Source of the DNA: Micromonospora cabrerizensis
Lineage (GTDB): Bacteria > Actinomycetota > Actinomycetes > Mycobacteriales > Micromonosporaceae
Length of the DNA: 42,728 nt
NCBI RefSeq assembly: GCF_022230955.1
Contig: NZ_JAKKFI010000080.1
Location: forward strand, 1 to 42,728
Direction of reading: 5' to 3'
Shown one piece after another: positions 25,229 through 37,615 of this stretch. A program made the position numbers and the translations under genes. The notes beneath the pieces were generated by a model that made no database searches, was not told the DNA's origin, and saw only the letters and a program-made list of their open reading frames with translations. Within the stretch, counting starts at the first letter, position 1. The number at the start of each line of letters is the position of its first letter.

Positions 25229-25282
25229 CTTTGCAAGGCAGGGGTTAGGGGTTCGAGTCCTCTGGGCTCCACCAGCACTTTC
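25229..25282 (+). repeat. attR: attR: second copy of tRNA-Ala 3' end
   Basis: 54-bp direct repeat of 21812-21865 with one change (T25261). It lacks the 5' half of the tRNA, so it is an attachment site and not a tRNA gene. Confidence 0.9.
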
Positions 25283-25828
25283 CTGATTGATCGCGCTTCC
25301 GAGCGGTTACGCCTTCCTCTCCTCGCCCCGCACCATCGATGGCCCAGGCAGCCCGACGACGGTGATCAGCTCGAACGGCCAGGTTGCGACGACGCCCTCC
25401 TCCGCTCGCCATGTGGCTCCTCCGAGACGGCTGCCATCCAGTCCAACGTTCCGGGCGAGATGATGCCGAACGCGGCATCCTCATTCCGCGTGGCGAGGCG
25501 CCGCCTCAGTTCGGCTAGTTCGACGGGGGAGTGCAGCAAACGCCAGCCAGCACCGAGCGATTCCACCAGAGCCGTGCACGGTCACGAAACGGCTGGCTCG
25601 GCGACTCAGGCCAGGTGGTGGGCGGCGCTGAGATCTCCTCACGATCGCACCTTATAGACCGATCGATCGCCCTCACCGGGGCGCTTTCGCTCGCCGTCGA
25701 TCGTTGCTTCAAACTGACGGACAGATCCCGCGAAATTTCTCTGGCACAGTGTCGAATCCGGGGGAAGCCGTTCGTAGAGCAGACGAGAGGTGGCCGCGGT
25801 TGGCCGCCGGGACAAGGGAGTCATGAGG
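25283..25828. other. Region between attR and the YCII gene
   Basis: Mostly non-coding. One minus-strand frame (25366-25566, 66 codons) reads like protein: ESLGAGWRLLHSPVELAEL, then ATRNEDAAFGIISPGTLDWM. It is bounded by a TGA just upstream, so it may be a remnant of a larger gene. The promoter of the YCII gene should be in the last 100 bp. Confidence 0.4.
25366..25566 (-). pseudogene. Possible gene remnant
   Basis: 66-codon frame starting at a GTG directly after an in-frame TGA. The first 48 residues have balanced composition (WRLLHSPVELAELRRRLATR, IISPGTLDWMAAVSEEP) unlike the usual GC-driven shadow frames. No family recognised and no ribosome site; low certainty. Confidence 0.3.
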
Positions 25829-26203
25829 ATGACGCGGTACCTGATCTCGTTCAATGACGGCGCCATGGACCACATCCCCGCTGAGGAGTTGCCCGACGTG
25901 GGCAAGGCCGCGCACGCGGTGGTCCAGGAGGCCGTGAGCGCCGGCGTCTGGGTGTACGGCACCGGCCTCGAAAGGCAGCAGGCGAGCATCGTGGCCACCG
26001 ACGGGACGGTCACCGACGGCCCTTACCCGGAGACCAAGGAGGTCATTGGCGGGTTCGTCGTCATCGACGCGGCCACCCGGGAGGACGCGCTGGCCTGGGC
26101 TGCCAGGTTCGCCGCCGCGTGCCGCTGCGCCCAGGAGGTCCGGGAGCTCATGCCCGACCCCGAGACGGACGCGATGCTCCGTGAGGCCGAGAGCCGGGGC
26201 TGA
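25829..26203 (+). CDS. YCII-related (DGPF-type) protein
   Basis: A 124-aa protein of the YCII/DGPFAETKE family. It starts MTRYLISFNDGAMDHIPAEE and contains TDGPYPETKEVIGGFVVIDAATREDALAWAARF, the family's hallmark. In actinomycetes these proteins often sit with ECF41-type sigma genes or stand alone; their role is not established. The ATG at 25829 is favoured (GGGAG eight bases upstream) over the ATG two codons before. Confidence 0.88.
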   Translation: MTRYLISFNDGAMDHIPAEELPDVGKAAHAVVQEAVSAGVWVYGTGLERQQASIVATDGTVTDGPYPETKEVIGGFVVIDAATREDALAWAARFAAACRCAQEVRELMPDPETDAMLREAESRG

Positions 26204-26265
26204 CATTCGGACGTCGTCGGCCAAGGGGATTACCACGTCGGAGCCGTCGTCGTCATGATCAGTGC

Positions 26266-26574
26266 ATGGGCGAACAGTCAGCACCGGTCACCATGCACAT
26301 CTACTGCCGGGTCGAGGTGCTCGTCACCGACCCGGCGGCGGTCACCGGTCACGCGGTCGCCGACCTGTGGGCGGCGGACATCGACTGGTCCACAGAGGAG
26401 GACGACCTGGAGACGGCGGTCGAGGAGCTTCGATCGGACCTCGCCACCTCCGTGTCGAGCATCGTGGACATCAGCCACCTGGCCGACGGCATCCCCGGGG
26501 TGGAGTTTCGCGGTGGCCTCTGCTGGGCCGAGCAGGGCCCGCAACGGGACCCGTTCCGCTCCGACGAGCAGTGA
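26266..26574 (+). CDS. Hypothetical protein
   Basis: A 102-aa acidic soluble protein of unknown family. It begins MGEQSAPVTMHIYCRVEVLV and contains GHAVADLWAADIDWSTEEDDLETAVEELRSDLATSVSSIVDISHLADGIPGVEF. No signal peptide or membrane helix. The ATG at 26293 (MHIYCRVEV) is an alternative start. Composition and third-position GC fit a real gene. Confidence 0.7.
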   Translation: MGEQSAPVTMHIYCRVEVLVTDPAAVTGHAVADLWAADIDWSTEEDDLETAVEELRSDLATSVSSIVDISHLADGIPGVEFRGGLCWAEQGPQRDPFRSDEQ

Positions 26575-26691
26575 AGAACAGGCCGCGTACGGACGGCGCG
26601 GGCGCGCGACGATGACAAGGCGGGCGGCATGGCCGTGCCCGACCGGGGTAGGAGAAACGGCAACAACCCCCGGAAGTGAGGTGTCCTACCA

Positions 26692-27111
26692 ATGCCTACG
26701 GCACGCGAGATCATGACGAACGACGTGACCTGTGTCCGCGAGCAGGACGACCTGAAGTCGGCCGCGAAGCAGATGGCGGAGCTGGGGGTCGGTTCACTGC
26801 CGATCTGCGGTGACGACAACCGCCTCAAGGGCATGCTGACCGACCGCGACATCGTAGTGAAGGTGCTGGCCGAGGGCCGCGACCCGGCCAACGTGACGGC
26901 CGGTGAGCTGGCCCAGGGCGAGGCGGTGACCATTGGCGCGGACGACGACGCGGCCGAGATCCTGCGGACCATGGGCCAGCACAAGGTACGCCGGCTGCCG
27001 GTGATCGACGGGCATGAGCTGGTCGGCATCGTGGCCGTCGCCGACGTGGCCCGTTCCCTGCCGGAGCGCCCTGTGGGCGACCTCATCGAGGCCATCTCCG
27101 AGCGCAGCTGA
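26692..27111 (+). CDS. CBS-pair protein (Hrp1-like)
   Basis: 139 aa made of two CBS motifs and nothing else: AREIMTNDVTCVREQDDLKSAAKQMAELGVGSLPIC...GMLTDRDIVVKVLAEG, then LAQGEAVTIGADDDAAEILRTMGQHKVRRLPVIDGHELVGIVAVADVARSLP. Such proteins bind adenosine ligands or act as energy/redox sensors; mycobacterial Hrp1 is hypoxia-induced. GGAAGTGAGG lies upstream of the ATG. A hairpin (27131-27153) follows. Confidence 0.92.
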   Translation: MPTAREIMTNDVTCVREQDDLKSAAKQMAELGVGSLPICGDDNRLKGMLTDRDIVVKVLAEGRDPANVTAGELAQGEAVTIGADDDAAEILRTMGQHKVRRLPVIDGHELVGIVAVADVARSLPERPVGDLIEAISERS

Positions 27112-27130
27112 CCGTCGCACCCGTTCCCGG

Positions 27131-27153
27131 TCGCCGCCCCGCATGGGCGGCGA
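27131..27153 (+). terminator. Hairpin after the CBS gene
   Basis: TCGCCGCCC and GGGCGGCGA arms (27131-27139 and 27145-27153) with a 5-nt loop, 20 bp after the stop and between convergent genes. No T tract. Confidence 0.65.
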
Positions 27154-27209
27154 TCGTCGTGTCGGGCGCCGCCCGATCGGCCGTCAGGAGGACAGAGCGA
27201 GGGAGGCGG

Positions 27210-28010
27210 TCAGGAGGGCGGGGTGAGCGGGGCGGTCTCCCCGCGGGCGATGGTCCGGACCTGCTTCACCCAGCCGCGGCGGCGGGCCTCGTCGACGAAG
27301 TGCGCCAGGGGCGAGCGGAACACCAGATAGTCGTCGTAGTGGATCGGCACGGTCAACTTCGGGCGGACCAGTTCCACCAGGTCGGCGCCCTGCCGCGCGT
27401 CCATGGTGAGCAGGATCCCGGCGACCTTCGTGCCGCCGAGGTGGATGAGCATCGCGTCGATGTCCGGGTAGCGCTCGGGGATGGCGGTCAGCAGCGGCCG
27501 GTTGAGCGTGTCACCGGTGACGTAGAGCCGGAACTCGCGCCTCCCGGAGCGCTCCACGTCGATCATCGTGCCCATGACGTCGGGCATCAGCAGGTCCAGG
27601 GCACCCGGGCCGTGCTGTCCGGGCATCGAGGTCAGGCGCAGCGTCGTACCGTCGCGGTGTAGCTCGCGGGACGACCAGGTCGGCAGGCCCTGCGCGGCCT
27701 GGAAGCCCCAGCGACGCAGCCGGCGTTCCGCCGCCGGTGTGGTGACGATGGGCAGATCGCGGTCCAGTTTCCGGCGGGCGACCCGGTCGAAGTGGTCGCC
27801 GTGCAGGTGGGAGAGGACCACCGCGTCGAGTTCCGGAAGCTGGGCGATGCGCAGCGCCGGGTCCGTGCGGCGACGCGACCACAGACCCTTGCCCAGGTAC
27901 GCCCGTTGGCCCCGGTGCAGAAAGTTCGGGTCGGTCAACAGGGTGAACCCGCCGATCCGCAGCACCGTCGTCGCGGTACCGATGAACGTCACCTGTGGTT
28001 GCTCCGCCAT
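27210..28010 (-). CDS. Metallo-beta-lactamase-fold hydrolase (UlaG-like)
   Basis: A 266-aa metal-dependent hydrolase. Start MAEQPQVTFIGTATTVLRIGG, metal motif SHLHGDHFD (about residues 66-74), later histidine-containing MPGQHGPG, the aspartate in YVTGDTLNRPL, and the terminal HIS in VPIHYDDYLVF. This layout fits the YtnP/UlaG-like branch; the substrate is unknown. The ATG at 28010 has GGAGG eight bases upstream; the frame continues upstream into the ATPase gene only as overlap. Confidence 0.9.
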   Translation of the reverse strand: MAEQPQVTFIGTATTVLRIGGFTLLTDPNFLHRGQRAYLGKGLWSRRRTDPALRIAQLPELDAVVLSHLHGDHFDRVARRKLDRDLPIVTTPAAERRLRRWGFQAAQGLPTWSSRELHRDGTTLRLTSMPGQHGPGALDLLMPDVMGTMIDVERSGRREFRLYVTGDTLNRPLLTAIPERYPDIDAMLIHLGGTKVAGILLTMDARQGADLVELVRPKLTVPIHYDDYLVFRSPLAHFVDEARRRGWVKQVRTIARGETAPLTPPS

Positions 28011-28072
28011 TGTGCCCACCTCCTCCGGCTGCGGTACCCCGGTGAGGCGTGAGCAAGCGCTCGGTTCGATGC

Positions 28073-32517
<4,445 letters not shown>

Positions 32518-32521
<4 letters not shown>

Positions 32522-32574
32522 CGAGGCGTACGGCTGGACGGGCCCCTGTTGCTGCTGGTCCTGACGTTCGCCAT
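32518..32574 (-). CDS. 18-codon leader ORF coupled to the ATPase gene
   Basis: ATG with GGGAGG five bases upstream encodes MANVRTSSNRGPSSRTPR, then TGA overlapping the ATG of the ATPase (ATGA). The ATPase start itself has no ribosome site, so translation of this leader probably delivers ribosomes to it. The peptide is Ser/Arg-rich with no obvious regulatory codon run. Inferred from position only. Confidence 0.55.
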
Positions 32575-32727
32575 CTTGTCCTCCCACCGCCTCCACGTCC
32601 GGCGGCCTGGCTTCCCGACCTGCCGTCCGTTATGCCCCTCAAGTGGTGGAACTTTCCGTCGCTGCCGACGCATGGACGAGGTGGGCTGTGGAATCCGACC
32701 ACCATCACCGGACATGGGGAGGCCGGC

Positions 32728-32988
32728 ATGAGCACGCTGACGCGACATCTCAACGGTTCGCACGAGAACGTCCGGATGTACAGCCGACGGGTCGAGCTGC
32801 CGATGCTGGGCGAGGTGGCGGTGCCGCCACCGGACAAGGTCGTCTACTACGCCGGGCTCGGCGTGCTCGCCGCACTCCAGGTCATCGAGTGGCCGATCGC
32901 CCTGGTGATCACCGCCGGTCACCTGTTGGCGGACCAGCATTTCTCAGGACTGGTGCGCGGGCTCGGCGAGGCGCTCCAGGAGGCCTGA
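32728..32988 (+). CDS. Small membrane protein, divergent from the ATPase
   Basis: An 86-aa protein starting MSTLTRHLNGSHENVRMYSR. A conserved-looking amphipathic segment (RVELPMLGEVAVPPPDKVVYY) precedes one or two membrane helices (YAGLGVLAALQVIEWPIALVITAGHLLADQ). GGGGAGG lies five bases before the ATG. Family not identified. Its divergent position (207 bp from the ATPase start) suggests shared regulation with the transporter. Confidence 0.8.
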   Translation: MSTLTRHLNGSHENVRMYSRRVELPMLGEVAVPPPDKVVYYAGLGVLAALQVIEWPIALVITAGHLLADQHFSGLVRGLGEALQEA

Positions 32989-33046
32989 CGAGAGCCCGGT
33001 CACCGGCGTTTGACATGAATCAGGGTTGAGGTCGCATGCTCGGTCC

Positions 33047-34435
33047 ATGCCGAGCACAGTTGCCCCCGCCATTCCCGCCGCAGCGGGGCTGTTCGCACCC
33101 CGGCTGCGGGCGATGACGGTGGGCAGCGTCGCGTTGATCTCGTTGCTCGCCTTCGAGGCGCTGGCCGTCGGTACGGCGATGCCGACCGTCGCCCGCAGCC
33201 TGGACGGGCTCGCGCTGTACGGAATCGCGTTCGGTGGCCCGTTCGCCACGGGTGTGCTGGCCATGGTGGTGTCGGGTATCTGGTGCGACGCCCGAGGTCC
33301 GCGGGGACCGATGTGGCACGGCGTCGCCTGGTTCGTGGTCGGGTTGCTGATCGCCGGAACCGCGCCCGTGATGAGTGCGCTGGTCGTCGGGCGGGCGGTG
33401 CAGGGTTTCGGCTCCGGGCTGCTCTCGGTGGCGCTCTACGTGATCGTCGGGCAGGCGTACCCGCAGGATCTGCACCGGCGGATCTTCGCGGCGTTCGCGG
33501 CGGCGTGGGTCGTACCGTCGCTGGTCGGACCGGCGATTGCCGGTCTGATCGTGCAGTACCTGGGCTGGCGGTGGGTCTTTTTGGCGGTGCCGGCGGTGGC
33601 GGTGCCGGCGGTGTTGCTGATCCACCCGGGCCTGCGCACGCTGGCCCGGAGTGTGGCGACCGGGCCGGCGGCCGGCGCGGCGGCGCGGATCGGTTGGGCA
33701 TGCGGTGCCGCGGTGAGCGCCGCACTGCTGCACATCGGGGGTCAGCAGCGCGGCGTCACCGCCGTGGTGTTGATCGTGCTCGCCGGGGTCGGTCTGCTGG
33801 TGTGCGCTCCGCGGCTGCTGCCGGCCGGGTTCCTCCGGGCCGCGCGGGGGTTGCCCACCGTCGTCGGGCTGCGCGGGTTGGCGTCGGCGGCCTTCGTGGG
33901 CGCCGAGGTGGTCATCCCGTTGATGCTCTCCCGGGAGCGGGGCCTCTCGCCGACCGCGGCCGGGCTGGTCCTCACGGTCGGCGCGCTGGCCTGGTCGGTG
34001 GGCTCGTGGTTGCAGGGCCGGATCCCGCTGCCTGCCTCCCGGGCCAGCCTGCCGCGCGCCGGGCTGACCTGCATCACGATCGGCACCGCCACGGTGGCGC
34101 TGGCCATCCGGCCCGAGCTGCCGGTGACCGTTGCCGTGGTGGGTTGGGCGATCGCCGGCCTCGGCATGGGGCTGCTCTACCCGTCGTTGTCGGTGCTCAC
34201 CCTGGAGCTGTCCGCCCCCGGTGAGCAGGGCCGCAACAGCTCGTCGCTGCAACTGGGCGACTCTCTCTTCGCGGCGACCGTGCTCGCCCTGACCGGGGCC
34301 GTGCTGGCGGCGGGAAGCGCACCCGGCCCGGCCAGTTACACGCTGACCCTGGTGGTGGCCGCGGGCCTCGCGTTGCTCGGGGCGCTGCTGGCCGGCCGTG
34401 TCGTGACGGGCGGGAGCGTACGGCCGGTCGGTTGA
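33047..34435 (+). CDS. MFS transporter (drug-exporter-like)
   Basis: A 462-aa major facilitator with about 12-14 membrane helices. The first helix region reads MTVGSVALISLLAFEALAVGTAMPTVA; the loop 2-3 signature appears as GIWCDARGPRGPM, and motif C-like GLVVGRAVQGFGSGLLSVALYVIVGQAYP follows. This resembles DHA2-type exporters; substrate unknown. The ATG at 33047 was chosen over an upstream in-frame start because the sequence is hydrophobic and family-like from there. It overlaps nothing; the next gene starts 47 bp downstream. Confidence 0.88.
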   Translation: MPSTVAPAIPAAAGLFAPRLRAMTVGSVALISLLAFEALAVGTAMPTVARSLDGLALYGIAFGGPFATGVLAMVVSGIWCDARGPRGPMWHGVAWFVVGLLIAGTAPVMSALVVGRAVQGFGSGLLSVALYVIVGQAYPQDLHRRIFAAFAAAWVVPSLVGPAIAGLIVQYLGWRWVFLAVPAVAVPAVLLIHPGLRTLARSVATGPAAGAAARIGWACGAAVSAALLHIGGQQRGVTAVVLIVLAGVGLLVCAPRLLPAGFLRAARGLPTVVGLRGLASAAFVGAEVVIPLMLSRERGLSPTAAGLVLTVGALAWSVGSWLQGRIPLPASRASLPRAGLTCITIGTATVALAIRPELPVTVAVVGWAIAGLGMGLLYPSLSVLTLELSAPGEQGRNSSSLQLGDSLFAATVLALTGAVLAAGSAPGPASYTLTLVVAAGLALLGALLAGRVVTGGSVRPVG

Positions 34436-34482
34436 TCGGTATTCCGCGGCATCCGAGCCGGTTGGCCGGGAGGATGGCGGCG

Positions 34483-35136
34483 ATGAACTTCCTGACCGTC
34501 CTGCCGCTCGCCGTGGTGATGGTCGCCGGGACCCAACTGGTCGTGGCGGTCTTCCTCGCCTCGTCGGACCGGCCCCGGGCGGCGTCGCTGGGCTTCCTCT
34601 CCGGTGCCGGGCTGGTCGTCGCTGCCGGAGTGACGGTGGGCTGGCTACTGACCCGTTGGGTCGGCGGACTGGTCGCCGACGCCAGTGCCGTGGCCGGCAG
34701 GGTCGATCGCGGTCCCGCCATCGACCTGGTGGTCCTCGCCCTGCTGGTCAGCCTGGCCGTGGTGGTGTGGGCACGAAGGAACCGGGCCGGGCCACCGAGA
34801 TGGCTGGGCAGCATCGAGCGCGCCGACCCGCGTCGGGCCCTGCGGCTGGGTGCGTTGCTCTTCGTGGCGACGCCCACCGACGACCTGACCATGGCCACCG
34901 TCGGGGCGAGCGTGGCCCGGCGCGACCTGCCGTGGTGGCACCTGATGCCGTTCGTGCTGCTCACCGTGCTCCTGCTCGCCCTGCCCCTGCTGGCGTTGCT
35001 GCTGCTCGGGGACAGGGCGGCGCGGGCGCTGACCCGGATGCGGGAATGGGCCGAGCGGCACGCGTGGATCGTCAACGAGATCGTGATCGCGTTCTTCGCG
35101 CTGCTGACCGTGCTGGACCTGATCCGTTCGGGATGA
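34483..35136 (+). CDS. GAP-family (SfLAP/Sap-like) membrane protein
   Basis: A 217-aa membrane protein with about six helices: MNFLTVLPLAVVMVAGTQLVVAVF, GFLSGAGLVVAAGVTVGWLL, IDLVVLALLVSLAVVVW and three in the C-terminal half (ending WIVNEIVIAFFALLTVLDLI). The ATPTDDLTMATVGASVA motif and length fit the GAP (sulfolipid-addressing-protein-like) family, implicated in lipid export in mycobacteria. The substrate here is unknown. The ATG at 34483 has GGGAGG nine bases upstream. Confidence 0.82.
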   Translation: MNFLTVLPLAVVMVAGTQLVVAVFLASSDRPRAASLGFLSGAGLVVAAGVTVGWLLTRWVGGLVADASAVAGRVDRGPAIDLVVLALLVSLAVVVWARRNRAGPPRWLGSIERADPRRALRLGALLFVATPTDDLTMATVGASVARRDLPWWHLMPFVLLTVLLLALPLLALLLLGDRAARALTRMREWAERHAWIVNEIVIAFFALLTVLDLIRSG

Positions 35137-35233
35137 GGTGTCGCACACCCGGTCACAGGAGTGCCGCGTCGTCCGTCCACACCGGGCGGGCCACCGGCCC
35201 ACCGAGATGGTTCGCGGCAGGACAGGAGTCGAG

Positions 35234-36016
35234 ATGAGGGTTCTGGTCACCGGGGCGAGCGGCCACCTGGGGCGTGCGGTGCTCGCCAGGCTGCACAGTG
35301 ACGGGGTCACCGTCCGGGCCACCAGCCGGCGAGCCCAGACGGGCACCGAGGTCGAGTGGGTGGTGGCGGACCTCGCGACCGGCGACGGGCTGGACGAGGC
35401 GGTGTCCGGCACGGACGCGGTGCTGCACCTGGCCTCCGCGCCGCGGGGAGGGAAGACCCACCAGGTGGACGTGCTGGGCACCCGGCGGCTCTTGCTGGCC
35501 GCCGGCGCGGCCGGTGTGGGCCACCTCGTCTACATCTCGATCGTCGGGGTGGACCGGGTGCCGATCCCGTACTACCGGCACAAGCTCGCCGCCGAGCAGG
35601 TGATCGCGGCCGGACCGGTGCCGTGGTCGGTGCTGCGGGCCACCCAGTTCCCACAGTTCCTGGACGACCTGCTCACGTCCAGCGCGCGGTTGGGCCCGGT
35701 GATCGGGGACCGGGCGGTGCTCGCCCAGCCGGTCGACCCGGGCGAGGTGGCGGCGCGCCTGGCGGCTCGGCTGGTCGCCGGCCCGCTGGGCTGCATCGAG
35801 GAGTACGGCGGGCCGCAGGTACTCCGCTTCGACGAGGCGGTCCGAGCGTGGCGGCAGGCCCGAGGCTCGCGTCGACCGCTGCTGCCGGTGCGGGTTCCCG
35901 GCCGACTCGGTCGCGAGTTGCGCGCGGGTGGTCTCACCACCGAGGCACTGCCCCGCGGCGTGCGCACCTGGGCCGACCACCTCGCTGACACGTACGGGGG
36001 AACCGGGCGGAGATGA
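35234..36016 (+). CDS. NmrA-like / SDR-type NAD(P)-binding protein
   Basis: A 260-aa Rossmann-fold protein of the extended SDR (NmrA-like) group. It starts MRVLVTGASGHLGRAVLARL with the TGxxGxxG motif at residues 6-13, then DAVLHLASAPRGG, LVYISIVGVDRVPIPYYRHKLAAEQVI (YxxxK) and VLRATQFPQFLDDLL. Probable NADPH-dependent reductase or redox sensor; the substrate is unknown. CAGGAG lies five bases before the ATG. Confidence 0.9.
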   Translation: MRVLVTGASGHLGRAVLARLHSDGVTVRATSRRAQTGTEVEWVVADLATGDGLDEAVSGTDAVLHLASAPRGGKTHQVDVLGTRRLLLAAGAAGVGHLVYISIVGVDRVPIPYYRHKLAAEQVIAAGPVPWSVLRATQFPQFLDDLLTSSARLGPVIGDRAVLAQPVDPGEVAARLAARLVAGPLGCIEEYGGPQVLRFDEAVRAWRQARGSRRPLLPVRVPGRLGRELRAGGLTTEALPRGVRTWADHLADTYGGTGRR

Positions 36017-36053
36017 GAGCAACAACGGTTCACGTTCGTCTTACGGTGACGCC

Positions 36054-36248
36054 ATGTTCGCTGTCGTCACCACGGTGATCCTCTACGTCTTCGGCTTCGT
36101 CTTCCTCTACGGCGTGATCCGGCTGGGTGTCCGCCACGCGTTGGAGGACCTGGAGTTGCAACGGGCCAAGGCCCACCGCGAGGAGGAGTTGGCGGCCGCC
36201 CGCGACCGCTCCTTCCTGCGCGACAACGCCTTCCTCTCCGGCAGTTGA
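36054..36248 (+). CDS. Small single-helix membrane protein
   Basis: A 64-aa protein: MFAVVTTVILYVFGFVFLYG forms one membrane helix, followed by a charged helical tail (VRHALEDLELQRAKAHREEE). No family recognised. Codon use is typical. Its stop overlaps the potential start region of the next gene, but that gene's real start is about 95 bp downstream. Confidence 0.7.
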   Translation: MFAVVTTVILYVFGFVFLYGVIRLGVRHALEDLELQRAKAHREEELAAARDRSFLRDNAFLSGS

Positions 36249-36343
36249 GCACCGGTTCGGTTCGGCCCGGGCCGGTGGTGTCCCGGGACGGCCCGGGAGC
36301 CGTCGGGCGGTTCGGCGTGTCGGATGCGAGGATCGCACCCGTG

Positions 36344-36892
36344 ATGGGAACGCTGAAGACCGAACCGGCCCGCGCCCGCCTCGACCTGCTCGCCCCGCCG
36401 GTGGCGGAGGCTGTCGCGCAGTGGCCCGCCGACGCGCCCGTGGACGTCAACGACGTGCTGGTCGCGCCGATCGACGCCGAACTCGCCGACACCGCCGCGT
36501 TCTGCGCGGCGTACGAGGTGGGGTTGGACGTGTCGGCCAACTGTGTCGTGGTGGCCGGCAAGCGTGAGGGTGTGGTGCGCTACGCGGCCTGCATCGTCCT
36601 GGCCACCACCCGGGCCGACGTGAACGGGGTGGCCCGGCGCACGTTGGACGTGCGCAAGGCGAGCTTCGCGCCGATGGACGACGCGGTCGAGCTGACCGGC
36701 ATGGAGTACGGCGGCATCACCCCGATCGGGCTGCCGGCGCAGTGGCCCATCCTGGTGGACGCGCGGGTGATCGCCACGCCGCACGTGATCATCGGGTCCG
36801 GCGTACGGCACAGCAAGATCGCGCTGCCGGGGCCGGCGTTGGGCGCACTGCCCGGTGCGCAGGTGGTGGAGGGGCTGGCCAGGCCGGCCTGA
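36344..36892 (+). CDS. YbaK/EbsC-type aminoacyl-tRNA deacylase-like protein
   Basis: A 182-aa protein of the YbaK/ProX fold, which hydrolyses misacylated tRNAs such as Cys- or Ala-tRNAPro. Features: ANCVVVAGKREGVVRYAACIVLATTRADV, the conserved lysine region RKASFAPMDDAVELTGMEYGGITPIGLP, and VIIGSGVRHSKIALPG. ATG at 36344 chosen; the GTG one codon before (36341) is equally possible with GAGG nine bases upstream. Exact substrate unknown. Confidence 0.87.
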   Translation: MGTLKTEPARARLDLLAPPVAEAVAQWPADAPVDVNDVLVAPIDAELADTAAFCAAYEVGLDVSANCVVVAGKREGVVRYAACIVLATTRADVNGVARRTLDVRKASFAPMDDAVELTGMEYGGITPIGLPAQWPILVDARVIATPHVIIGSGVRHSKIALPGPALGALPGAQVVEGLARPA

Positions 36893-36901
36893 ACAGGCAC
36901 C

Positions 36902-36945
36902 GGCATCGATGTTGTTGCACGTGAAACATCGTGATCATCGATGCC
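36902..36945. terminator. Bidirectional hairpin between convergent genes, with parS-like loop
   Basis: GGCATCGATG (36902-36911) and CATCGATGCC (36936-36945) pair perfectly around a 24-nt loop. It lies between two convergent stops (36892 and 36960). The loop contains a parS-like sequence. Confidence 0.65.
36913..36928. promoter_or_regulatory. parS: parS-like site 5
   Basis: TGTTGCACGTGAAACA at 36913-36928 fits the broad parS consensus TGTTNCACGTGAAACA; the sites near parAB have T in place of G at position 5. Non-coding, about 27 kb from oriC. Confidence 0.75.
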
Positions 36946-36959
36946 AGGTGCCCGGTGGC

Positions 36960-37595
36960 TCAGCGTGCCGCGGCCTCGCGCTGCTCGACCTCGCCGAGCG
37001 CGGCGAGCAGTGTCTGCACATCCTGCGCGCCGGAGACCGCGTACTTACCGGCCAGGACGAAGGTCGGCACGCTGGTGATGCCGAGATCCCGGGCGGCGGC
37101 CAACTCGGCGGCGATGTCGGTGACGCGCTCGTCGGAGTCGAGGAAGCGTCGGACGTCGACCGCGTCCAGGCCGATCCCGGCCGCCACCGAGGCCAGCGCC
37201 TCCCGGGAGCCGACGTCCACACCCTCGTTGAAGTGCGCCTGGTAGAGCGCCTCCACCATCTCGGCCGCACGACCGTGGTCGGTGGCGTAGGAGACCAGCC
37301 GGTGCGCGTCGAAGGTGTTGGCGATCACCGCGCGGTCGTAGTCCAGCCGGAGGCCGTCAGCCGCCGCGACCTGGGTCACGTGCGCGACCATCTGCTGGGC
37401 ACGATCCGGGCCACCGAACTTGCCAGCCAGCGCCTGCACCAGCGGAAGCGGCTCGGGCACCGGTGACGGGTCGAGCTGGAACGGTCGGTAGCGAACCGTC
37501 ACCTCACCCTCGTAACGGGCGAGGGCCTCATCCAGGCGGCGCTTGCCGATGTAGCACCACGGGCAGATGACGTCCGCGTAGATCTCGATCTCCAT
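36960..37595 (-). CDS. DsbA-family oxidoreductase (FrnE-like)
   Basis: A 211-aa thioredoxin-fold protein of the FrnE subfamily, without signal peptide, so cytoplasmic. It starts MEIEIYADVICPWCYIGKRRLDEAL with the redox motif CPWC at residues 11-14 and contains the family's FQLDPSPVPEPLPL, DAHRLVSYATDHGRAAEMVEALYQAHF and ITSVPTFVLAGKYAVSGAQ (cis-Pro loop). Role: probable dithiol/disulfide exchange; partners unknown. The sufE start lies further upstream on the same strand; the two genes are 20 bp apart. Confidence 0.92.
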   Translation of the reverse strand: MEIEIYADVICPWCYIGKRRLDEALARYEGEVTVRYRPFQLDPSPVPEPLPLVQALAGKFGGPDRAQQMVAHVTQVAAADGLRLDYDRAVIANTFDAHRLVSYATDHGRAAEMVEALYQAHFNEGVDVGSREALASVAAGIGLDAVDVRRFLDSDERVTDIAAELAAARDLGITSVPTFVLAGKYAVSGAQDVQTLLAALGEVEQREAAAR

Positions 37596-37615
37596 GATCG
37601 GTGGCAACCTCGCGG

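Larger units (their letters stand above)
21812..25282. mobile_element. Small integrated element in tRNA-Ala(UGC)
   Basis: A 3.4-kb insertion bounded by direct repeats of the tRNA-Ala 3' end (21812-21865 and 25229-25282; 53 of 54 bases identical). A tyrosine-recombinase gene lies at the tRNA side and points toward it. The interior has small unknown genes, inverted repeats, and less regular codon use than the flanking core genes. No replication, transfer or obvious excisionase gene is visible, so it is a minimal or decayed integrative element or prophage remnant. The tRNA stays intact. Confidence 0.85.

Noticed and set aside
25229..25282. Second tRNA-Ala gene
   Set aside because: Only the 3' part of the tRNA is present; it is the attR repeat of the integrated element.
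21812..25282. Complete conjugative element (AICE) or full prophage
   Set aside because: No replication initiator, transfer protein, capsid or terminase gene can be seen in 3.4 kb.
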